A stretch of DNA of 64,000 bases from Rhyzopertha dominica (Eukaryota; Arthropoda; Insecta; Coleoptera; Bostrichidae): the NCBI GenBank assembly GCA_025024175.1, contig QCXZ01000137.1, positions 13,702,001 through 13,766,000 on the forward strand, written 5' to 3'. The notes under the pieces are model-generated. The model did no database searches. It was not told the origin of the DNA and saw only the letters and a list, made by a program, of their open reading frames with translations. The translations under genes and the position numbers were made by a program. This document shows positions 49,651 to 61,229 of this stretch, piece by piece. How positions within the stretch are numbered: position 1 is the first letter of the stretch; each line of letters begins with the position of its first letter.

Positions 49651-50101
49651 CTATGATGCACTTACTGCTTCAGGTGGAACCGATTCCTTCCCTTCTTGGT
49701 TTTCCATTACAGCGATGAGTACCACATGTTCTCCCCTGATGAGGAGTTGATCTATGTGTCGCTGGCAGGTTTCAGTCTTGGCGTCTGACTTTATTATCGT
49801 GACAGCTGGCGGCTTGATCCTCCTAGTTGGCTTGTAATCTGATGCCGCTTGATCTATAAATTTCGATAAGTCGATTCGTTATTTTTTTAGTGGGGACGTT
49901 TTAAACAGACGTTTTTTTTAGTCGATTTAAAATATCTCATTGTGTGATTTATACATGCTCACCTATCGCGGGTATCTTTCTTTTCTTCCTGCGTGTCCAC
50001 ACTTCAGTAACATCTTCCAGAGACAAGTTCCAGTGTTTGTCAAAGGCATTCACGATTGCTAAACAGTAGCCTCTTATGCCATAACCGTGTCGGGTCCATA
50101 T
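49651..50101 (-). CDS. Lsm11: Lsm11, U7 snRNP Sm-like protein, C-terminal two exons (partial)
   Basis: LSm11 replaces an ordinary Sm protein in the U7 snRNP ring that directs 3'-end cleavage of replication-dependent histone pre-mRNAs in the nucleus. Two exons on the minus strand, 50101-49963 (139 nt) and 49853-49651 (203 nt, ending TAG), join in frame through a GAT codon to give 113 residues. The first begins IWTRHGYGIRGYCLAIVNAF and continues DKHWNLSLEDVTEVWTRR, the Sm1 motif with its HWNL core. After a linker of about 40 residues, CQRHIDQLLIRGEHVVLIAV is the Sm2 motif (IRGxxVVLI). The long spacer between Sm1 and Sm2 is a known LSm11 trait. The acceptor before IWTR (TTTGTTTCAG) is strong, so at least one 5' exon encoding the N-terminal part must lie upstream; I could not find it up to 64000. 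There are no stops or frameshifts, so it appears functional. Confidence 0.9.
49854..49962 (-). other. Lsm11: 109-nt intron of Lsm11
   Basis: It starts GTGAGC and ends AATTTATAG on the minus strand. It splits the codon for the Asp that joins PAI to QAAS, in phase 1. Confidence 0.85.
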
Positions 50102-50476
50102 CTGAAACAAATTTAGGTTTTATCAAATAATATACTCAATATAATTTTTTTGGTATTTCTACTAGGGGTGTTTGAATGTTCTCAATCGCATTTATAATGA
50201 GCGATTGTTAAATTTTATAGGTTCTGTTTAATTACACAGGAGTATTTATTTATTTTTGTATGACAGGAAATAAGTACCTAAAAATACATATAAGAAATTA
50301 CACCTTTGAAAACTTGATAATTATCACTTTTCGACAAGATATTATAGTTTCTTTACTTGGCCATTTAACTTCTTAAGTACAGTGAGCAATAAACGTTCAG
50401 CGCTTACTTGATACAATTTGTAAGTTAAGCTACAAAATGGCATCAAGGGTCTTGTCTTTGTCAATGTGTGATTTCT

Positions 50477-50640
50477 CCATTACCGAAGTACCTACTTCTT
50501 GTATTAAGCCTCTGTATATATAGAGTTCAACTTCTACCGCTGAGTGGTGTTTCCCAATAGGTATTGGCACCGCAGTGTTCGTAGATATGCTCCTACCTCA
50601 AAACCATAGATCAGAGGTGTCCACGTCAAAATAGTAAGAC
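50477..50640 (+). repeat. Dispersed repeat, copy 2
   Basis: CATTACCGAAGTACCTACTT at its start and the ATTGGCACCGC and GGTGTCCACGTCAAAA blocks near its end match the copy at 45296-45970 in order and orientation. It lies in the presumed large intron upstream of the Lsm11 exons. Confidence 0.55.
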
Positions 50641-50649
50641 ATATGTTTT

Positions 50650-51330
50650 GGTGAATGCCACCATGTGACACAATAAATGCAGACAAATATTGTTTTGTTC
50701 TCCAGAAACACGAAAGGGATTTCTGTCAATTTGGCTTTTACATGATAATTATCGTTGCATGCGTAGCTGCAAAAAGTTGAGAACTGCTGATAAAATTCAA
50801 TTGTGCCCTTCTGGATCACTCAGCGTATAGTCCTCAAATTGCATCAATACTTTTAATTCCTTAGATAGTTCAATAACGATTTGAAAGACTGAATGAGTTC
50901 AACTTTTAGCGGAATTTTTGGTACTCCATCATGCACACGTGTTTCCATTAATCAGAATCGCGTATTGTATTCAATATTTTATACTAAGTATAGAATTATT
51001 TTACAATGTCATCATTGTGAGAATTGTTACATTTATAATCTATGCCGTAAAATAATCATGCATTTATTATCATTGTATCGTATTGTGATTATGTAATTAT
51101 ATATGTATATAGACAACAATTTTAAGCAGTTTATATTTTGTATCGAAAAATTATTAGATTGAAACAATTGTATTGGTAATAAACCAGAGCTTTGACCCTT
51201 CTGTACGCATACGTTTTTTCTTCAGTGACCGTATTAACATAATTAATTCTGCATCCTTTGATTAATATCTAATCTTTCATTACTAGTTATTTTTCCCTAC
51301 ATCACACTCTGCATTCCCGTATTGCTAATG
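50650..51330. other. AT-rich, presumed Lsm11 intron or upstream DNA
   Basis: Searched on the minus strand for an LSm11 N-terminal exon without success. Nothing else was seen. Confidence 0.4.
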
Positions 51331-51334
51331 ATAG

Positions 51335-51860
51335 CAACGTCAACAGGCGATTTCACATTCATAAACAAATCGTAAAAATGGACATGCATTACGCTGGCGA
51401 CGGTCATTGCTTCATGTAATAATCGCATTACGACAGTTTACCGAACGAAAGTAAAATCAAACAGCACATCATTAAATAAAATGACGTTTTTTTGTAGTGC
51501 CACATTAGAAAACCGATTGAACGGCCGACGTTCACTTTCTCGGTGAAAGTGCAGCGCTTTTTGTTGTCCGTTTTAATGCTAGCCGAGTTCGCACACTGAG
51601 TAACATCTGCTCGCCGAACAAAAACTATAATTGTTAGATAACTGTCGCATTGTTTTTCTTCTCTTCTATTGTTGTGTTGCTGTATACATTTTCATTTTTC
51701 CCTGTTAAAGTTTGAAAGTGAAATTGTTCACAGGCGCTTATCTCGTTAATAGCAATTGCACAATCGTTTCAATTACGCCATTCTTCGTGCAAGTTACACT
51801 GACGCCATTATAAACGTTCAAATTAATTGCTGAAAATAATCGGCTTCAGCAGAAATTATG
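51335..51860. promoter_or_regulatory. GC-elevated island, possible regulatory element
   Basis: Complex sequence including CCGACGTTCACTTTCTCGG, a partly palindromic string near 51524, and homeodomain-like TAATAGCAATTG. No protein was recognised. Enhancer-like by inference. Confidence 0.25.
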
Positions 51861-51869
51861 ACATAAGAA

Positions 51870-54460
51870 TCACACACCCTCCATCAAAGCATCAAAATTT
51901 TCTCAGAGAATATAAGCAGTTAAGGGGAAGTGTAAGTGTACTTTTCTCTATTTGTGTTGGAATAATGTGTGTTGTTGACAATAAACACCAAAATTAAGTC
52001 ATCACAGCTTTTCAGCGCACCCTTCCGAAGTGTAAAAAAGGCGAACGGAAATATATTTTCTATAAATTTTGCTGTGACAGTTTAAATCACATGTTGATAT
52101 GTTGAACGGTGGGTTTTTTATTTCGGTGAAGGGACTAACGAGACAACTGATGAATTGGCAGAAGAGAAACAATGTTTCTGCTTCGGTTCCTTTTATTGAA
52201 CGCGTGTATCGTAGGTAACCACGGCATTCGTGCGTAAAAACGAAAGAGAGAGAGAGATTTATGAAGGTGCTCTCTTGGGAAGAACTTAGATACCGGAAAG
52301 AAATTACGGTAACTGCTGGTAGCGTTATACGCAATGGAACCCTGGTGAAAGATATCTGTTCACTAGTACGTAGTAGTTTGCTCAAATTAATAGATATACA
52401 GTGTAAGTAATTAATAATGATACTCAGCCACTCACGTGACAGCTGAGTACAAAAGATTGTCGAGGAAGTTGCTTCTTTTCAGCATACAAGACATACAATT
52501 TTAGTAGCTTGTACAGTACAAAACAAGGTTTTTCAATTGGCTGCTATGCATTGATAAAATCTGGAAAAAAACGGCTCGATTTTCAGTTTTTGACAAGTCT
52601 GATTTGTTTACTTGGAACACAAAAAAGTTGGACCCTTTCAATCGAAAGAAGCTGGCGTAATTACTGCTGTCTTAGGTAGACAAAATAGATATAAATTTGC
52701 AGTTTCCATACTTAGGTGTTCAATTAACCTGCCNACTTTCAAGATAATAGAAAGTATTGTAACAAAATTAAGCTTTAATTTAAACCTTGTAGCACGAATG
52801 TGTATTATGCTCATCAAAAGTCCAGTACCAGTATTACACATGGGTTAAAACGTTATGTTAATGATTCTTTTCATTTCGAATCATCGACACGTTGTCTAAC
52901 GCCAATGTCGAAGCAAAATTCTTTTTCGTTAAAAACATAATGTGCTCACAGCTTTTGGCAGTTGTTTCACAACAGATAATCAAACTTTAATGAAGAATCG
53001 ATGTTCAAAAGTCCGAAAATATAACGCACATGAAAAAGTACTGAAATGTCATTTACAGCGTAAAAGTAATTTCATCGTCCGTAGATGACAGATGCGTTTA
53101 GTTATTTTGCTTTCTTCGGTCACTATGTTAAGGTTTACTTCTAAATTACTCGTATAAATATATTACAATAATTACAACTTGTATTGTAATTAAACGATAT
53201 TGTACGAAAAACATTTAAATACGTACTTCGGCGGCTAAACGGTCATCTTCAGTAGAAGTAATCTGTAGCTAGATTTAACCAAATTATCAGTGGAAGTGAT
53301 TTTCACGTTCGATTGATTTCCTTTTAACCCGTTCGAACAGTGCGGTTCTAAATCTGGGTTCATTAGGCGACACTTAATTTATCAAACCTCCCTAACCTGA
53401 ACTGAGCTAGTATATAGCTATAAATCGAACGCCTGGTTTGCCCACAATATTTAAGAACATTGTTACTGCATTGTATTAACTACAAAACTCAAAGCTGAAA
53501 GTCTATATTAACAAGAATTTTGGCAATTCATTGATTGTAAACCTATATTTGTGCTTGTATTTTTGCTGTAGACGTCAATTCCGTTTTGTATAACATCTAA
53601 AAACAGAAGACGTCCTTTTTCTTTTTTACATTGTGAAATTAAAACTCGTGAAAAAAAAGGCAAAACATGTCATCGACGTAGGGTAATATGTCAGGGAAAT
53701 ACCGGTTTTTTTAACAATTAGTATGAAATCGGCACATAAATAAATTGCCAGAAAAGGGAAAGTATACTGTTTCGCACGNTAGTCCCTTTGTGTTCTTAAA
53801 AAACTTTGTTAATCTGCAAACAGATCTGTGAGATGCATAAAGAGGTCAGTTTAACATGTTTTTGAATGTGGATATTTTCAATGTCGTTAATGGCTAGTAG
53901 GTAGTTCCTCAAGATATATGAACATTAATGTTGTACACCATGTAACTTTAAAAACCTAGAATTAGTGAAACAACACGGAATTGAAAGCTCTTAGAAGCAT
54001 CTTTATTCAGATAATTAAACATACTCCAATGAATGCGGATTTGGGTGTAGGAACTAGTCAGAAAAATGGATTCAATCAAGCTTGAATATCATATAGGTAC
54101 TTTAAATAATGATATTTTGATAACCCGACAATTTGGTTAGGAGAATATCCTAAGGTTAAATCCAGACAAAGATTTCAAGAAGTCGTGTCATTTACTTCTA
54201 CCGAGGGTGGCAGTTTAGTCTGTGAAATACGTATTTAGATTTTCTAAATTATTGTGGTAAGGGTAAGCTGATCGTTAATTACGGTAGCTGGTATAGTGGC
54301 AGCCTTTATCTAAAAGTTCAGAAATAAAAACGTGCATCAAATTTAATAAACCAAATGAATAATAATTTGACTTGACGAGGTTCTAATTGGTAGCTCTAGT
54401 AGGCATTATCTAGGGGAATTTGTCTGTTATTTTTCAGCAAAATATTGAAGTTACCATATA
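51870..54460. other. Mostly noncoding, with weak exon-like signals at 52.0-52.4 kb
   Basis: A minus frame at 52002-52385 is open for 127 codons, but no family is recognised. On plus, ATG at 52261 opens MKVLSWEELRYRKEITVTAG and runs to a strong donor-like GTAAGTAA at about 52404. Both strands being open reduces confidence in either. A short GA repeat lies at about 52243-52257. The rest is AT-rich and featureless. Confidence 0.25.
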
Positions 54461-54461
54461 G

Positions 54462-54884
54462 TTGTTGATAAAACCTGATCAATTTCTAGATATGATTTCT
54501 TTTCACAATGAGAGTATCTTATATGTAGTTTTCTATAGTCCGCAAGTCTTGGATTACTGTGTTAAGTACTTATGTGATGTGCAAATTTTACATTTACACG
54601 TTTATCATTTGTGGTCAGCTAATAAATTTCCTTTTACTGCTTTAGAAAGTGCAGATCGTATAATAACATTTAAGAGATGTGAAAAGATATGTTGTCAGAT
54701 CCTAGAAGCACATTTTTATTACTTCTTTTATTACATCTCCACTGTTTTTGGCTATGTGAATAGCAAAAAAGATTTAGGTTTATGTAGCTTTTTTTTACTA
54801 GTAATTTCTTTCAAAAAGAAATGTCAAAGCCTACTTATTATTTTCAATTTTATATGTATTTGTTGTTGTCAGTTTTTTTTTTAA
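54462..54884 (+). CDS. Unrecognised 140-codon ORF
   Basis: This is the second-longest ATG-initiated open frame in the window after the transposase exons. It is rich in Phe, Tyr, Cys and Ile and has hydrophobic stretches, notably near residues 80-95 and 105-140. I recognise no domain. Strong T-richness of the plus strand lowers stop frequency here, so chance is quite possible. Treat it as hypothetical. Confidence 0.15.
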   Translation: MLIKPDQFLDMISFHNESILYVVFYSPQVLDYCVKYLCDVQILHLHVYHLWSANKFPFTALESADRIITFKRCEKICCQILEAHFYYFFYYISTVFGYVNSKKDLGLCSFFLLVISFKKKCQSLLIIFNFICICCCQFFF

Positions 54885-55019
54885 TTCTGAGCTAACAGAC
54901 CAAAAAATAAAAAATAAATTGTGAAAAACGTACATTCAGCACAATATCTTGTAATTTTCCAGCACCTATATCATTAGCACTTATTGCAACTGTATGCAAC
55001 AATCTATTTTTAAACCCGG

Positions 55020-55450
55020 TATCAAAAAGAAAGTTGCGGTAACAAACAGGAGCCAACCGAACGTAACCACCGTCTCCGGATGCCCGTTTTTTTAGCGGGC
55101 CATTCGCCGGCCTCGAACTGCATCATCGCTGCTCGAAAAGCGCACCGCAGCCGAAAAATAACAGTACTTACCGTAGCGAGGAGGCATTGCGGTTTTCTCA
55201 GCTTCTGAGACGGGCCGTGCACCGTGGACCTGCCGACTACTTTCGCGGACCTTGATGCGAGGTCCCAGCGAGGCCGCTCCGCAAGGTTACCACGCCTAAC
55301 TCGGCACCGCGGTCATCAGGTGTGCCACAAGGATGTTTACGTGGGCCCCATCTACTCAACGCCGGTTCGCCGAACAATTGAATATGTTGCAGGGCGNCTG
55401 CATTCGCCCGCTTCCGCCGACGAATTAGGAGTTTGAATCGGTTGTTATGT
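55020..55450 (-). promoter_or_regulatory. CpG island with a strong minus-strand splice donor
   Basis: A GC-rich block whose minus strand carries CTACG followed by GTAAGT at 55171-55166, a consensus donor. Just upstream an ATG in good context opens MPPRY and is split by the donor in phase 1. This could be a promoter and first exon of a minus-strand gene, conceivably Lsm11 5 kb downstream, but no linking exon was found. On plus, GVPQGCLRGPHLLN at 55319-55360 mimics the non-LTR RT motif, so part of the block may instead be a retrotransposon remnant. Confidence 0.3.
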
Positions 55451-55459
55451 AAGGCACGG

Positions 55460-56220
55460 CGCGGATGTGTGAATGGAAAACGCCCCGGGACGTGGAAGCA
55501 ATAAGGCCCCGAGCGCTGCGTCTTTACCGCGAGCCTTTCGGGTGTTGTGTACGAATCTGTGAATGAAAATCTACACCCGAGAGCGTTCGAACTGCGGATT
55601 AAGTATGTGGAAACAGTATATGGCGCCGCGAGGTTAAATGCTTGCGTAAAAAGTGCACTGCAGATTCCAGCTTGTCTGCATCGTTGCCCTTGTGCGGATG
55701 AAATGGATCAAATAAATCTAATGGACATTAGTGAATGGAAGTTTTATCTGTAGGCTGGATACGGATGTTCAGTAGTAGAAACGCATCCGTTTACAACATA
55801 ACAATATTATCGGTAATTATTTTTCCGACCTATTAGAAAAAGTAGCTAATGACCTTATACCAACCATTGTTAAAATATCTACACACTGACTGTCATAACG
55901 ACCTTGCCAAGGCGCTCTAAAGGATTGGCCACCAATTGATGTCGAAGGGCTTATTGAAATAGGATGTATTGCGATGAATTTGAGTTGGTCAAATTCATAA
56001 ACATATATTCGGGAGAAAAAATATAGCTAATGGAGTTCGTCATAAATCAGATCCATTTAATGTAATATAAGATGTCCCTGAGGGGAGCGAATTGGGGTAA
56101 TTATGCTTCCTTTTTTACTTATGTCAAAAGCATAAAAATAATTGTTGCTGTAATATAGTGTTACATGCTGAATACTTAAGGATTAATTAGGAAGGAAAGC
56201 AAAATCACTACATCTCAACC
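55460..56220. other. GC-mixed flank then AT-rich noncoding DNA
   Basis: The plus frame 55547-55753 is open but unrecognisable; the base composition is that of the adjoining island. From 55760 on the sequence is AT-rich with nothing identifiable. Confidence 0.35.
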
Positions 56221-56229
56221 ATCAAATCA

Positions 56230-56990
56230 CTCAACAAATCTTCGGTCTAACTAAGAAACACAACTTTTTCTTAGAAATTCGACTTTATCCGTCAGAATAC
56301 TTTCCTTCAAGAGTTATACATTCATTCCAAAGCTTCTCTAACTTTTCGGCGCCTCCTTTGTTCGTTTGATTCAAACTTATTTCCCTGGAGCATCTTCTTG
56401 AAGTCTCTCTTCAATTTAACCATGGTTTTCAATTTTAATTGACTTGTGACACGATGATTTCTATACTCAATCGATCTAATAAGGCCATTAATATTCGCTA
56501 TTTATAGTTTTACCTTTATTGAGATAGTCGATGAACAAAATACCATGCGCCTTCTAAAATACAGATGCCATAACCTTACCAGCTGACTTTTGAGTTTTCG
56601 GTCGCTTTGGAAGACTTTCACTGGCTGCTGTCCACTCAGCTGACGATCTTTTTGATTCACGTGAGTAGTAGTGGATTTATACTTCGATCATTGTCACATA
56701 GCGACGCAAGAGATCCTTTTTATCTCGCTCGAAGAACTGCTCCAAAGAGCACTATGAATCATCGACGGTCTAGTGTGCTTCAAAAGCAATTTACGCATGC
56801 TCAAATTTTCGTGTAAAACTGTAACGCACTGCCTTTTGACATCTTTAAGGTGCCGGCTATTTCAAACAACTTCACTTTACGGCCTTCCAAAACTATTTTG
56901 TGGACTTTTTTATATTATTCAGAACAACTGCCTATTTTGTACGACCGCGTTTAAATTCGTTTTCCCTGGTACATAGTCTCAATAATGCTA
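56230..56990 (-). pseudogene. Mariner-family transposase relic with internal deletion
   Basis: The minus strand reads, from the N-terminal side, IKKVHKIVLEGRKVKLFEIA and GTLKMSKGS (near 56830-56920, helix-turn-helix region). HENLSMRK follows, then YYSRESKRSSAEWTAASES and PKRPKTQKSAGKVMASVF, then HGILFIDYLNKGKTINSEY (56490-56560), and finally KRDFKKMLQGNKFESNEQ and EKLEKLWNECITLEGKY (56290-56350). The codon for the first catalytic Asp (TMDETW in intact members) has become Ile at 56686-56688 and is followed by a stop. The stretch with the second and third catalytic Asp is deleted. It is clearly dead. Plus-strand frames at 56607-57115 are shadows. Confidence 0.85.
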
Positions 56991-57173
56991 ATCAAGCCAC
57001 TGTTCGACTGCAACCGAAAAACAGTGTCCAAACAACACGCAGTCCAACCCAAAAAGGCCTAGATTTCAATCTGACTCTGGTAGCAAAAGCTGTAACTTGT
57101 AAACTAGTTATCTGACATACTGCCCCGCGCGCTGCGGTTAACGCGACAGTCTGCTTTGGTCAATATACTCTGT

Positions 57174-57217
57174 ACCTGTACTTGATGAGCCTCAATAGGG
57201 CGAAACTAGTCGTAGGG
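57174..57217 (+). ncRNA. Hammerhead-ribozyme-like motif (type I, degenerate)
   Basis: TTGATGA (57182-57188), a stem GCCT-CAATA-GGGC (57189-57201) and GAAA (57202-57205) reproduce the hammerhead core. CTAG (57206-57209) is followed by TC, giving a GTC cleavage triplet at 57209-57211 and a minimal stem III made from the palindrome ACTAGT. Helix I can form between CCTGTAC before the core and GTAGGG after the cleavage site, with a mismatch. The canonical core is CUGAUGA; here the first base is U, which should weaken or abolish cleavage. Such type I motifs with tiny stem III are known from Penelope-like elements and retrozymes, so this is probably a leftover of one. Confidence 0.55.
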
Positions 57218-57219
57218 TC

Positions 57220-60200
57220 AGAATGGATTGACCAGGGCAGATGATTTATTTTCATTATCAAATTCTTATGAAAATTTGACATGTATCGTTCGGAGATTGA
57301 TATATTCCAAAAATTGTATGTCAACGGTGCTACTATGTATGTATGTGTCAGACCAAAGACTTATCGAGTGATGTTTTATATCTCGATTTGAGAAATTTAG
57401 TTTAGAAGGTAGAGGGACTGTAATGGATGTTTGTATGCTTCATACAGTACTATCTCATCAATAGATTCCCTCTGTCTATCATCAACATTTGAAGAATTAT
57501 TATATCTTCTTCGATAATTCTGCATTGATTAAAATGCACGAAGCTTTCATATAAACATAACCTTTTCTTGGTCTTGTAAACGGACGATAAAGTATTTCAT
57601 TTTCAAATATATGTTTTCATTTAGTTTTACTATTATACGCTAGCTACATATTAAGTACCGTGAATGCTAGGTATCGTGGTACTTCGTAAACTTCGTATAC
57701 TGTTTGCAAATAATACATTGAAAAGAGTGGTAGTTTTTGTGGATAAGGAGTACCGACATATTATAGATCACACATTCCATATTTTCATTTTGTTTATTGA
57801 AAGATTGAATTCAATATCAACTTATGGGTACATTCTAAAATAAATATACCTATCGTATTGAAATATATATTATTCTACTGCAATGTGCTACACGTAGATA
57901 GTCTTTTCTTTTTTCTTTATCTACCTCTCTTTTCTAGTAGTCGCTTAAGCGGTATNATTTGAAAAGGAGAACTGATTGTATTTATACAGTCTACCTTGCG
58001 TTTACGTTTAGTTCATTAACACTGTTCTGTATTTTATCATATTTCACTATTTATTTACCACGTCAGAATTACCCCTAATACAGCTTTTATTTAACGTGTT
58101 ATTCTTTGTTTTTATGGTGTATGCAAATATGTCTGTTTAAACATTGTTTAACCGAGGAGCAATGCACTTCGCTTGTTTATTAGAAAAGCCATTTACCTGG
58201 GGTTAACGTAGACTACATCAGACAGTTTTCTAACCGAAGGAAATTAGAACACCTCGTGCTTTTTCGTACACCTAAAAGTACGATTTTCAATACTAGTGTC
58301 TTTACAGTCGAATACATCTGAATGCAAGTACGAAGTTTGTACACTTTTAAGGTAACAAAAGAAGTGATATTCTGGTACAACAGTTAAGCTAATTACAGCA
58401 CATAACACCAACTACGTAATAGCTAACGTACACAATAAAACTTGATTTACAAGTTAGAAAGGTTTCGCTGTCGTGTAAGATAAATTACGATTTGTTAGTC
58501 TGGAGGAACAGTGGGTTAAAATTGAATCTGACCATGGCGTTGACCATGATGTGCAGCGTACCAGTTACCCACTGGACGACACAGAGTAAGGACGAAACCA
58601 GTTAAACGCATTGGTCGACTGGATATTTACTAGTAAGCTGTCTAGTAACCTTCTGCCACGGTTTTCCTTGTTGAGCAACAATAGTAATGATATACAAGAG
58701 GCCATCTGCGATTTTTATTGGTACTCGTTGCCATTGAACGACACTCTAAATGGAAATATTTTATGGACATATTTGCTAACCATAACTCTTCCATCATACT
58801 TTCATTCTTTTAAAAGTTATTTTTGAGGCCTTTATGACTCCAAACTCATTTGCGATAGCTGATGCTTGTGTAATAATATCGATGAGAATAATTTAACGAG
58901 CCCTAGTTGCTGCCAGATAACAAAAGGTAGGATTTTTTAAATTGCAGTAGCATTTTAAAAAGTTCTATTTTTGTTCTGCTCTGAAGTGACGGTAACCAGC
59001 TGAATTTTGAATTTCTTATGGGTTTTAATGGTAATTCTAGCTTCAAACTGAGTTGAAATATTCCAAAAATACCCATAACAGATTTAATAGAGTGATGTGT
59101 TTTTGATCGCACATTTTGAACTTGACTCGCAGGGTTTACCTAAAAAAACTAACATATCAATCTGCAACAGTACATGTATTTCTTTCACGTTCATAATTTC
59201 TGTTTTCATCTTCCGATATGCCACACTTCGATAAATGATTATACAGCATCTAGTAAATATTTTTATTTTATTTTCTTCGCTTAACAGGGATACACGTTTG
59301 AATTGATTTGACTTAAAATCAAGTCAATTAATAGCAGGTGAATTATCAAATTTTTCAGAAATACCTACTTGATTTATTAGTAGAGAAGCATTAACTAAAA
59401 TAAATTTTCGTTTATACTACCATAAGTGATTAAAGAGATGTCAACTGGTTTTGGAGTATATCACGGCGAGTGCTTATTAAATTTAATTTGACTTAAAATC
59501 GGCCTGAATGCCGTATTTTTCGCGAAACATCATGTATAGTTCGCGTTGAAATAAAGTAATGATCTTTACAATGAAAAAATTGTTTTTATCGAATTTCGTT
59601 TCATAATCGAATTTGAGATTTAAAATTAAAATTCTTACAACATAAAAAATTAAACCGGTTAGATAGTACATTATAACACTACTTAATGTCACCATCAATC
59701 ATGCAAAAGTTGAGGCATTATAATAAAACCTTCTACTAGAGTTGGCGCCTAATCTCTTTCGAGTTTTTGTTACTGTCGATGCGACTCTGGAAAATAGCTG
59801 CTGCTGACAAAAAATCTTTTACTTAAGTTTGGAAAAAGGCTTGTGTGGATTTTCCACCATTCTGGTATTTTTCGTAACGTCAAACCATTTTTCCACGATT
59901 TTTAAAAGATTTCTTAGATAAGCTCAAAGTTCTTCATCTAGTTCCATAGATGATACGATTGAGATAGGCTGAATACGTTTTGAAAATTCCTTCAAAGTAT
60001 TTAATTCTCATTCTACATTTTTGGGCATTGATAGAAAACGCAAGAATATACTCATGTATTCAGAAGATGTAAAAGAAGCTAAAGAAGATGACTGCTTTTA
60101 GATGCAATCCTTTTCCTTTTGCTAACGTAACTGTACTCATAAAGGCTAATTGTCATATCATTTCAAAACAAAGTACGTTTCCTTGTTTTTATATTTATAA

Positions 60201-61220
60201 TCTATACCAGCACATTCAAGATTTTATTAGTATTTACGGATAGGTAGGTATGAGAGCAAATGGGTGTTGAAGTATTTTTGTATGCTGGGCAATTGAACAA
60301 GGTTGACAGGAAATGAGAAGTTCAAAAATTGTACTACATTAACCATAAAAGATGGGAGGTAGTGTGAATTACTCGATAACAAGTCAAACAATAATCAAAG
60401 AAAAAACATTAAGGTACTTAACTTGGTAAAACCCTAAAATTATTTATAGTTCTATAGTTTTATGCAGAATTACTGGGCATAATTTAACAGTCATAATAAT
60501 AGATTTAAAAACACTTTTTTTATTTCTCGACCAGTTTGTTTAATTTTAGCGCTTGTTATCTTATATCAACAACTTTTTGTTGAAAGTCTAAAAATTAGAG
60601 TATTATTAAAAATAAACAGATGAGTTAATATATTTTGTAATAGTTCTAGAATATTAGTTGCCCGATATAGATTCTTTCTCTAAAATATATTAATCAAACC
60701 AATGAGAAGACTACTTACTTGAAATTTCTCCACGAAAAATAATGCAATTCATTTTGAAGATGATTTGCAGTGTTACTAGGGCAATTTATGATAAGTAACG
60801 CAAACATGACAGATTCAGATTGTGAATGCAATTCCATAGTACATACGAGTAGTGATATGTTTGTCAGTCCAAAAGTTTAATGTGGCATCCACATCCATAA
60901 GAAAGTAATAGACTTGAAATATTTTCAAGATATTGACTTAGTGGCTATTAGGTATTAAATTTACTTATACTAAATTTGTACTTAAAAGGTTATACAACTT
61001 CAAATTTAGGTTTTTTTATTTTTTGAGTTTATACCTCGTTATTTTTGAGAGATACTTCAATTCTTATTCGAAAGTCCCGTAGGTAATGTTTTTCTCATTA
61101 TACATTTGAAAACTAGTTACGATCGAGCAAACCTTGTACAACAAAAAAGTTTATGGTGCTGCAGTCTCATAAACTGCAGTACTCAACGCTTATATTTGAA
61201 CGGGAGAGAATTCGCAGTTG
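57220..61220. other. AT-rich noncoding stretch
   Basis: No secure feature. At 58505-58826 the plus strand has two protein-like frames (LEEQWVKIESDHGVDH, and the frame 58611-58826 containing AICDFYWYSLPLND, which faintly recalls insect odorant receptors). The resemblance is too short to call. The rest is AT-rich. Confidence 0.3.
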
Positions 61221-61229
61221 AAAACAAAC

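Noticed and set aside
52002..52385. 127-codon minus ORF
   Set aside because: No family resemblance, and a plus-strand frame with a better splice donor overlaps it.
56607..57115. Three overlapping plus-strand ORFs
   Set aside because: They are antisense to the mariner transposase relic, whose minus-strand motifs are unmistakable.
58611..58826. Odorant receptor C-terminal fragment (AICDFYWYSLPL)
   Set aside because: The resemblance covers about a dozen residues, and the diagnostic following motif is absent.
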